From: Nemertoderma westbladi
Taxonomy: Eukaryota; Xenacoelomorpha; Nemertodermatida; Nemertodermatidae
Assembly (NCBI GenBank): GCA_032718475.1
Contig: JAUCBJ010004491.1
Span: forward strand, 1-20,545
Length of the DNA: 20,545 bases
Reading direction: 5' to 3'
The notes beneath the pieces were generated by a model. The model worked only from the letters and a program-made list of their open reading frames with translations, was not told where the DNA came from and ran no database searches. The position numbers and the translations under genes are program-made. Below are positions 1-7,608 of this stretch, piece after piece. Numbering within the stretch: the first letter of the stretch is position 1; the number at the start of each line of letters is the position of its first letter.

Positions 1-1085
1 AATCCGTGTTTTACACTCCATTCCGGATCCAACAAAACTTGGTAATTAACGAAAATCCGTGATTTACACTCCATTCCGGATCCAACAAAACTTGGTAATT
101 AACGAAATCCGTGTTTTACACTCCATTCCGGATCCAACAAAACTTGGTAATTAACGAAAATCCGTGTTTTACACTCCATTCCGGATCCAACAAAACTTGG
201 TAATTAACGAAAATCCGTGTTTTACACTCCATTCCGGATCCAACAAAACTTGGTAATTAACGAAAATCCATGTTTTACACTCCATTCCGGATCCAATAAT
301 ACTTGGTAATTAACGAAAATCCGTGATTTACACTCCATTCCGGATCCAATAAAACTTGGTAATTAACGAAATCCGTGTTTTACACTCCATTCCGGATCCA
401 ACAAAACTTGGTAATTAACGAAAATCCGTGTTTTACACTCCATTCCGGATCCAACAAAACTTGGTAATTAACGAAAATCCGTGTTTTACACTCCATTCCG
501 GATCCAACAAAACTTGGTAATTAACGAAAATCCGTGTTTTACACTCCATTCCGGATCCAACAAAACTTGGTAATTAACGAAAATCCGTGTTTTACACTCC
601 ATTCCGGATCCAACAAAACTTGGTAATTAACGAAAATCCGTGTTTTACACTCCATTCCGGATCCAACAAAACTTGGTAATTAACGAAATCCGTGTTTTAC
701 ACTCCATTCCGGATCCAACAAAACTTGGTAATTAACGAAAATCCGTGTTTTACACTCCATTCCGGATCCAACAAAACTTGGTAATTAACGAAAATCCGTG
801 TTTTACACTCCATTCCGGATCCAACAAAACTTGGTAATTAACGAAAATCCGTGTTTTACACTCCATTCCGGATCCAACAAAACTTGGTAATTAACGAAAA
901 TCCGTGTTTTACACTCCATTCCGGATCCAACAAAACTTGGTAATTAACGAAAATCCGTGTTTTACACTCCATTCCGGATCCAACAAAACTTGGTAATTAA
1001 CGAAAATCCGTGTTTTACACTCCATTCCGGATCCAACAAAACTTGGTAATTAACGAAAATCCGTGTTTTACACTCCATTCCGGAT
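1..1085. repeat. 53-bp BamHI-type satellite array, ~20 units
   Basis: Head-to-tail monomers of 53 bp, occasionally 52 bp through loss of one A near the monomer boundary. Each contains TTCCGGATCCAA, and I count 20 GGATCC-bearing units at regular spacing plus a final partial one. Units are nearly identical; variants include GTGATTT in place of GTGTTTT (units 2 and 7) and CCAATAAT or CCAATAAA in place of CCAACAAA. The array runs off the left edge, so its true length is unknown. It has no convincing coding content: open frames through it are a by-product of the repeat. Confidence 0.97.
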
Positions 1086-1250
1086 TCACAAAATATATGA
1101 ATCCGCGTTTTACACTGCAATACGGATTGCGTATTTCAGAATCCGCATATTACACTCAGTTACGGATTGTATGTAAATCCGGATCCGCCTTTTACACTCG
1201 CAAATCCGGGTCCTGATCCGTATCCGGGATCCGCGTTTTACACCTACCCC
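1086..1250. repeat. Decayed satellite monomers at the array edge
   Basis: Diverged and shortened copies of the same satellite follow the homogeneous array. The pattern AATCCGCGTTTTACACT, then a CGGAT-containing stretch, recurs about every 35-42 bp near 1098, 1139, 1177 and 1215. This is the usual gradient of a satellite whose edge units escape homogenisation. Confidence 0.8.
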
Positions 1251-1553
1251 ATGGAAACCAGAAATCAATTTTATCAAAATCCGCACTACAGGAAAACAGT
1301 ACATTTTACCTTCCACATTTCAGATCTGCACAAGGAATGCGCACCGGTGCTGAAACCGCATTATCTATCCGATTGGCTGTTTATCGGTACGCATTAACGG
1401 GAATGTTTGAAATGAACACTGGTACTCATTTACACGAAGGTACTCATTTAGCGCTAAACCAAACGTGCTAATAATCCAAAATACTCTAACCAGGGAGCTA
1501 ACAACAGTATAAATAAACAAACATACCCTAGATTACACAGTCAGACAGTTTAC
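1251..1553. other. Presumed intron 2 of the PA2G4 homologue, no feature seen
   Basis: Sequence between the satellite edge and the donor of PA2G4 exon 2. I see no further PA2G4 exon on the minus strand here, so exon 3 must lie beyond the left edge if the gene is intact. No RNA gene or other coding stretch is visible. Confidence 0.5.
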
Positions 1554-2123
1554 CTTTCTTTGTGATTTTCTTATGTATTTTATTAACCGCTTCTGTTATT
1601 TTCTTATCGCCGTATTCGCATAACTCTGTAACAGAAGCGCCTGGTTCACATTTCTGTATCAATTCTTTCAGCACATCTGCAAACGTAGATACATATATAG
1701 CATACCAACGGTAAACAATAATATACAATTTAAGATATAGTCAGTAGGCTACCAAGCCGCTACTGGCAGACTGGAACAGGAATGGATACTGGTCAGCTGG
1801 TCGCGTGGTCGGTCAGCGTTATGTTGTTCAGTTGTTAGGCATTTAGATTTAACGACACCGCTGATAAATTTATTTATTTTAGAGAAACAAAATAATTATT
1901 TCCCGCAGCCTACTGCTGATGCTGTAGCTGTAATGTTGCTGTCAGACTTCTAGTGCAGTAGTGATAGTGAGGAGGTGAAATAAAATGATAAAACTGGGAA
2001 CTCACTGCTAGTGATTCGTCCGGCCTCTTTATAACGCGCGATTACATCCGGATTACGAATAGTTTGTTCTAACTCCTCTTGCTCTTCACTGTCGTAACTA
2101 TCACTCCCGCTGTTAGACGACAT
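1554..2123 (-). CDS. PA2G4: PA2G4/EBP1 homologue (proliferation-associated protein 2G4), coding exons 1 and 2, partial
   Basis: PA2G4 (EBP1) is a catalytically inactive relative of methionine aminopeptidase that binds ribosomes and RNA and acts in growth control in nucleus and cytoplasm. Exon 1 is 2123-2006: an acidic start (MSSNSGSDSYDSEEQEELEQ), then EQTIRNPDVIARYKEAG, matching the family's N-terminal EQTI..D.V..KYK..G pattern. It ends in phase 1 at a GTGAGT donor. Exon 2 is 1676-1554, after a TTTGCAG acceptor. It reads VLKELI...PGASVTELCEYGD and KITKK, matching the family's VLRSL, GVSVLSLCEKGD and MKKG region, and ends in phase 1 at GTAAAC. Joining the exons restores the frame across the split codon, which strongly supports the model. 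I chose the ATG at 2123 because family members start just before the acidic stretch; an in-frame ATG at 2153 is possible. The remaining exons are outside the window. Confidence 0.87.
1677..2005 (-). other. PA2G4 intron 1
   Basis: A 329-bp intron bounded on the minus strand by donor GTGAGT (2005-2000) and acceptor TTTGCAG (ending at 1677). It is phase 1. I see no repeat or gene inside it. Confidence 0.82.
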
Positions 2124-3220
2124 TGCGAGAATGGGGTTCAAGGAATATCCCACGACAATTACTGAATTACAAAAATTACAGAATTAGTCTGTCAGTACGG
2201 TACTTCTGTACTTATCACTCATGTCAGTCAAACGATCAAACCTGCTAGAGCTGAAGCATGAAGTGTAAGACAGTAAGAGCACTCACACTCACCAACCACT
2301 CAGCCAACACTGTCTCTGTCTCGTCTGTAGGCCTAATTAATAACATAAGATTAGATATTGAGGTAAATCAGAAAGCGATTTTAGCTTATTTGCTTCACCT
2401 CAATAAATTATCTTGGATTCTTGCACTACCTCAATTTCTTGGAATTGGAATTTTTTATTTGACGTTAAATCAGATAGAACAAGCACTAAAGGTAAAGATA
2501 GCATTAAAATATAACATATAAAGTGAAAGAAAAAGGTAAAGGCAACAAACAAATGTACAGTACATGGCTGCATGGTGTTCGTCATGTCCTAGAAAATGTG
2601 TTTTATCGGAAAACAGTACAAAACAAACATAGATAAATAAAATGACCTTCAATAGATTGCTGGATTGGCAACATTATTAACAACATAATTATGGTAAAAT
2701 TTAGTACAAACAAACGTAGTGGATACGAATTGAAAGGTGTAAATGCAACAACCACAAAATTATTGTAATTTTACTAAAATTATTGTAATTATGATATAAG
2801 ACATTTAGGACAAACGAAAACAGTGGATAAGATATGTAAGGTACAAATAAAAGCAACAACAACACAATAATTATAAAAACGTTCGACATCAATTTAATAT
2901 ATCTATTACCTGATTACCGGTAGTAACCAAAAGGTTTAGGTTTTCTTTTGTAATACATTTTTATGAACTGTATTTATTTGCTGTATATTGTCTAACTTTA
3001 TTTTGTCTTACTTGTCTATCAGACTAAATTATTGATGTAATACAGTAATAAACGTAATATAATAAACGTTATGTCTGTCTGTCTGTCTGCATCTGCCTAT
3101 ATCTGAGTAGGCCTATGCACTTTCCACTTTCGAATTGGACAATGTTATGATTATGAATCGTGTTAGTCAGTTCTCAGTTAGTCGTGTTACCTTACCAAAG
3201 TAACTGGTTGTTATGACAGT
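2124..3220. other. Intergenic, PA2G4 5' flank, no gene seen
   Basis: AT-rich sequence upstream of the PA2G4 start codon. The first part should hold the 5' UTR and promoter, but no TATA box or other element could be placed with confidence. A short (GTCT)n microsatellite lies at about 3071-3090. Short open frames here look random. Confidence 0.5.
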
Positions 3221-3283
3221 ATGATGGGTGACATCGTAAGAAGAATGCACCGACCCGCACTATCGACAGGTTTCCTGGGTACG
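3221..3283 (+). CDS. Candidate first coding exon, unidentified
   Basis: Twenty-one codons from an ATG (a second ATG follows directly) lead in phase 0 to a perfect donor, ACG followed by GTAAGT at 3284-3289. The peptide is MMGDIVRRMHRPALSTGFLG followed by T. It is arginine-rich with hydroxylated residues and no acidic cluster, which would suit the start of a mitochondrial targeting peptide. I cannot identify the gene and found no convincing second exon within the window. It would lie head-to-head with PA2G4, about 1.1 kb away. A chance ATG plus donor is a serious alternative. Confidence 0.22.
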
Positions 3284-3289
3284 GTAAGT

Positions 3290-4300
3290 AATAAATTAAT
3301 TTTCATTGTTTAATTAAGCTACCGGTACCGGGTACTTACAGACTTAATTATTAAATCCAAAATTGTAATTTTTTATACAGTTATAAATTTTAAAACTATG
3401 CGTGCGCCAACTGTGCTTCTACTACTGCACGTACTACATACGCGCTACTCAGCTGCTCAGATAATATACTGACTGACTGATACTGACAGACTGATACGTA
3501 TATTCAATTCATATGAACTGAACTACAGAACTACGGGCAGATTAGAATTACCACTTGAACACTCATCCTTCAACTTGACCGATTATGCAACAAGCCAACA
3601 AAACTTCAGTATTCTTTTGCACTTCTCCTTGAGGTGAAGCAAAATAAGCTAAAATCGCATTCTGGCAGTCTGGTCTCGGGTCTACCTCACTACTACAGTA
3701 CTAATCTTTTGTTAATTAATAAGGTAACTGTCTGACCAGCTGACTGTAACTGAATCACTGCAGACCTGTCAGCCTGTAAGCCTAACGTAAAAATGATGTA
3801 GGCCTACAGAAGTAGGCACGTAGGCCTACCGATGGGCTTTCGAAACCTTGCACTCCTCTCCTACAGTCCTACACCGACTACCGGTACTGTCAGACTGTTC
3901 TACCTCTACGTACAGACGTACTAGCACATACATCTGTCAGTCTGTACATAGCACTAACTGCTAACTGCACTAGACAGCTAGACTTCTAGGTGCAAGGCTA
4001 GGACAGTAGGAGTAGGACAGTAGGAGTGCAAGGAAAAGCCTACCGGCTGACCGGTACGGTACCGTCTTACATTTTACCCCTACTACTGCAGTACTGTACT
4101 ACAATACTGCCAGACTGCTGTACTATAGGCCTACTACCTCTGTGGCTCAGCCTGTACAGTGCACACGCTCAGCGGCTTAGGCTACTGCCTGACCGACAGA
4201 CTGATGTACTGCATACAAGGCAGCAAGGCGTACTATATACAAGGCCATGCCATCGGGTTAACTGGGGGCAAGATTTTTTTTACAACAATTTGATATTTTG
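3290..4300. other. Intergenic, cryptically simple CTGAC/TACTG-rich DNA
   Basis: No gene seen. From about 3400 to 4230 the sequence is unusually rich in short overlapping words such as CTGAC, CAGTA, TACTG and ACGTAC and in the palindromes TAGGCCTA and TACCGGTA. This gives a low-complexity texture without a clear repeat unit. Confidence 0.5.
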
Positions 4301-4307
4301 ATATGGG

Positions 4308-4994
4308 GAGAATTCTATAAATTTTCATTTGCTGCAATTTGATCAATGGACCTACTTGAAGCCTCCTCGTTAAGTAAGATACAACATTTTATGGTAGCTT
4401 GTGTTTTAGGTTGGTTTAGCTAGTAATTTCGACACTGTAGTAGCTAGTTCTTATTACTAATTGTATAGAAAATGTTCCAGAAGATGTTAGCTATTCATTT
4501 TTTAAAAAAATTATGTTCTAGAACAAATCTGGATTATATTTAAAACGCATGGAATCGTTCTAAAACGTGTTTAAAATCAATAAAAAAATTGTGAAAAAAA
4601 TAATATTGTGAAAAATTTTTTTTGAAAATAAAAATATTGAAAATTTTGTTATTGATTTTAAACACGTTTTAGAACGATTCCATGCGTTTTAAATATAATC
4701 CAGATTTTTTTCTAAAAAATGTTCTAGAACAAAAAATATTTGTTCTAGAACATAATTTTTTTTAAAAATGAATAGCTAACATCTTCTGGAACATTTTCTA
4801 TACAAATAGTAACAAGAACTAGCTACTACAAAATATTTATAGAGGGAAGTAGGATGTCGGAACCAGTGTCGAAATTACTAGCTAAACCTACCTAAAACAC
4901 TAGCTACCATAAAATTTTGTATCTTACTTAACGAGGAGACTTCAATTTCGACCGTTGACCAAATTGCACCAAATGAGAATTTATAATATTCCTA
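4308..4994. mobile_element. Fold-back inverted-repeat element (~690 bp)
   Basis: The left arm (about 4308-4595) and right arm (about 4633-4994) are imperfect reverse complements, separated by an A/T-rich centre of about 40 bp. Shared landmarks in opposite orientation include TCCTCGTTAAGTAAGATACA, TTCCAGAAGATGTTAGCTAT and CGCATGGAATCGTTCTAAAA. The right arm carries roughly 36 bp (around 4830-4865) that the left arm lacks, plus its own small palindrome. There is no coding capacity. I found no clear target-site duplication, so the ends are approximate. It is best read as a fold-back or MITE-type DNA element. Confidence 0.8.
4719..4753. repeat. Perfect 15-bp palindrome in the fold-back right arm
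   Basis: ATGTTCTAGAACAAA, a 5-base AAATA spacer and the exact reverse complement. The left arm has only one TGTTCTAGAACA at the matching place, so this small hairpin arose or was lost in one arm. Confidence 0.85.
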
Positions 4995-5042
4995 ATAATA
5001 TTCCTTATTACTCTTTTTGCCTAGTTTTTTAAAGTAACATTT

Positions 5043-5135
5043 TTAATTGCTTTTTTTGCCTCTTTAATTACTTTTTTACCTCTATAATTGCTTTTCTTGC
5101 CTCTTTAATTGCTTTCCTTACCTCTTTAATTGGGA
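5043..5135. repeat. ~21-bp tandem repeat, four units
   Basis: Pyrimidine-rich units of the form TTAATTGCTTTTTTGCCTCT are repeated about four times with small variation (GC or AC, TTG or TTA), ending in TTAATTGGG. Confidence 0.75.
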
Positions 5136-5155
5136 GTTCATTGGGACTGCTAGAA

Positions 5156-5281
5156 AAACTGATCACAATCACGTATCAATTATATTTATTATCACAAATT
5201 ACAGTAGAAACATAAGTAAAACTGATCACAATCACGTATCAATTCTACAGTAATATTATCACAAATTAGAAACATAAGTAA
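5156..5281. repeat. Two-copy tandem repeat of about 63 bp
   Basis: AAAACTGATCACAATCACGT and the following sequence through CACAAATTA...GAAACATAAGT occur twice in direct orientation, with a few substitutions and small indels in the second half. Confidence 0.85.
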
Positions 5282-5439
5282 AATACCGGTACTAATAAAA
5301 TACTAATATAATTTTTTTGGGTGTAGGCCTAATTACTTTGGGGACCGTTATATGAAACATTTTTACATAGGCCCTACCGCTCATTTTATGAAACATTTTT
5401 TTAAAAAATTTTCACAAATAAGTACTACACGTCATAAAC

Positions 5440-5520
5440 CAATTGAGGGAAATGAGCAGGTTACAGAGACGGGCTTTTCTAACCAAAACAATAAACGATC
5501 ACTTTAACAATTGAGGGAAA
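5440..5520 (+). repeat. Stray copy of the ~70-bp repeat found inside the 15116-16042 transposon
   Basis: AATTGAGGGAAATGAGCAGG, GTTACAGAGACGGGCTTTTC and TAACCAAAACAATAAACGAT follow one another here, ending at another AATTGAGGGAAA. The same module is repeated about 4.5 times at 15310-15626. This suggests a decayed relative of that transposon lies in this region (perhaps about 5320-6010). Confidence 0.8.
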
Positions 5521-5776
5521 CCATATGGTGGTCAGACAGTCACTCTCTATACAAAAACCAACAATATGAGGCAGTCAAGCAATAGGTACCGGTACGCAGC
5601 GGAATGCAGGAATGTGGTCTGGTAAAAAAAGAGGCATAAAAATTATATGTGAATATGAAAGTACCATCTTTTCAATGTTCGCTGTCAAAAATTTCAGCCA
5701 ATTGCATGTTAGTATATTCATGTAGTGATACGGTAGTTTAAAGTTATGAAGTCGGGGTGTGTCGCTTATTGCTTTG

Positions 5777-5795
5777 CCCCCCCCCCCCCCCCCCC
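5777..5795. repeat. (C)19 tract
   Basis: Uninterrupted run of 19 cytosines in the context TTGC(n)TGAAAT. On the minus strand it is a G tract able in principle to form a G-quadruplex. Tract length may be imprecise in the assembly. Confidence 0.9.
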
Positions 5796-5982
5796 TGAAA
5801 TGCCACTTAAATGTCAATAAAATATTCCAATATTACATTTACATGTAAGTCTTATATTTGGTCTTTTTGAAAAGGAAATTTCGCGGGCCTTTCAACTTGC
5901 CCAAAAATTATAAAATATGTACAGTTAGAAGTTTATTGAAATAAGAGAAAAATGGCAAGCAGGAAATTGTCCCCCTGTAATG

Positions 5983-6006
5983 CCCCCCCCCCCCCCCCCC
6001 CCCCCC
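5983..6006. repeat. (C)24 tract
   Basis: Uninterrupted run of 24 cytosines in the context AATGC(n)TGTATT, shortly after another CCCCCTGTAATG. Confidence 0.9.
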
Positions 6007-6851
6007 TGTATTGCTATATTCTATTACTATACGAAAATGGCATTAGAGGGGGGACTTACGTAAAACCCAAATTTAATTAGAGAAGTAAATTTTAATAGTT
6101 GACCACCACCGTGCTCATCGAATTCTCCTTAAAAATAGCTTTCGAATGATATATGTTTACAGGTTCTGAAAGAAAAAAATTTTTTGACGAAAATCCCATT
6201 TTAAGTTTGGCCACTTTTAGCGATTTTGACCCTATACAATGTCTGTCAATACAATGTCTGTCCTACAGTATACAATGTAATGTCTGTCAATATAATATAT
6301 CTAGCAACACGAAAGCACAAAACCATGCTAAGATTTTAGCTCTATGGGTTTTCCTGATCGCTGATTTCATTTCTCAGGTCAGTTTTCACTTTTAAAATTA
6401 AATCTAGTTAGTCTGTTTGTCTGTCTGTCTTTCTGACTATCGGACAATCTGTCGGTCAAATATAAGGAAGGGCATATCTTCTAGCTAAAGGTTTAGCTCT
6501 AGGGGGTTTCAGGGTCGCAGAATCCATTACAAGTGACAGTTTTAATATTGATGACTTCCAAATTGTCTGTTTGGCTCTCAGTTATATTTTGACGGAGAGA
6601 CTGACAGGCTTACAGACAGGAACGACGAAGCCAAATTTGAATACTGATATCAGGAATGAAGTGACGTACCAAGAAAACTCATATTGGGAATTTTTTAGAC
6701 AGATAGTATGAATTCGATTATTATGGATACATACTGACGGACAGACAGCCATATCACCAGAAGTAAGACAGATCTTGCTAAACGGTTTTCATATTTGGAA
6801 TCTTGATTAAATTCTGCTCTTGATGAAATTAAAAAAAAATTTAAACAGGGT

Positions 6852-6872
6852 GGGGGGGGGGGGGGGGGGGGG
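6852..6872. repeat. (G)21 tract
   Basis: Uninterrupted run of 21 guanines on the plus strand, opposite in orientation to the neighbouring C tracts. Confidence 0.9.
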
Positions 6873-7157
6873 AGTATCTTACATGTGTGGGGTACTTAAT
6901 TTGCCCAAACTCATTCATATCCGATACAATGCCAGTGAGTAATTTTGCATCGCGTCAAAAAATCTGAAAATAGACTTATGCAGGCTGTAGCCCAGGAGAA
7001 ACATCAAACTAGCCCTGCCGTTGGTGTGGGCTACTCTGTTAGCCTCTGATAGAACTGTATTTATCTTAAATTATTAATTTATTTTTTATGTAGGCCTAAT
7101 GCTTTTTATTAATTAATATTATTATTATATATTTTTATTACCTGCATCGGGGCCCCA

Positions 7158-7245
7158 ATCCAATTTTGCTTTTTACCCTACCTTACTCTAACCGGTTTCT
7201 GATCCAATTTTGTTTTTTACCCTACCTTACTCTAACCGGTTTCTG
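7158..7245. repeat. 44-bp tandem duplication
   Basis: Two adjacent near-identical 44-bp units beginning ATCCAATTTTG and ending CTAACCGGTTTCTG (7158-7201 and 7202-7245). They differ by C/T at one position. Confidence 0.9.
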
Positions 7246-7302
7246 ATTTACCCTAGTTCTGTGCAGTATCGGTTTTTATGGGCTGCTACTTTAGAGCCTG
7301 GA

Positions 7303-7322
7303 TTAAATAAATAAATAAATAA
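7303..7322. repeat. (AAAT)n microsatellite
   Basis: Short run of AAAT units just before AACAGCATTT. Confidence 0.7.
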
Positions 7323-7425
7323 CAGCATTTACTTTAATACCCCGTGAATCGTACAAACACAACGTTGATCTCGCTTAGTACATAAATACACTCACGAATA
7401 TTAATTCGCGTGGAATTTGCCCAGA

Positions 7426-7444
7426 CCCCCCCCCCCCCCCCCCC
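7426..7444. repeat. (C)19 tract
   Basis: Nineteen cytosines between GCCCAGA and GTCTCA, about 165 bp beyond the TRAPPC12 stop codon. It may fall in the 3' UTR or just beyond it. Confidence 0.9.
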
Positions 7445-7608
7445 GTCTCAAAGTGGAGATAATTTTGAACAAATTCATATAATCATTCAGTAGCATATTT
7501 TAACATTTTCATGTGTGCATTGAAAGATTTTGCCTATTGAAGAAATGACATTATACACCAATAATAAATAATTAATTAATATTATATAGATATATACTGT
7601 AGGTATTA

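Larger units (their letters stand above)
5521..7157. other. Intergenic, AT-rich, with mononucleotide runs and degraded repeats
   Basis: No gene seen. Besides the C/G runs listed separately it holds degenerate (GTCT)n at 6413-6431 and a short cluster of ACAATGTCTGTC at 6236-6290. A weak direct repeat pairs about 6333-6395 with 6487-6549: TTTAGCTCTA, then GGGTTTTC or GGGGTTTC, and later CAGTTTTNA. Open frames here are short and lack family resemblance. Confidence 0.5.

Noticed and set aside
1-1085. CRISPR-like regular repeat spacing
   Set aside because: The units are head-to-tail with no unique spacers, and the DNA is eukaryotic; it is a satellite.
1010-1397. Short open frames at the satellite edge
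   Set aside because: They follow the repeat phase and have no conserved features.
2258-2521. 87-codon plus-strand frame upstream of PA2G4
   Set aside because: AT-rich, no recognisable domain and no supporting splice or regulatory signals.
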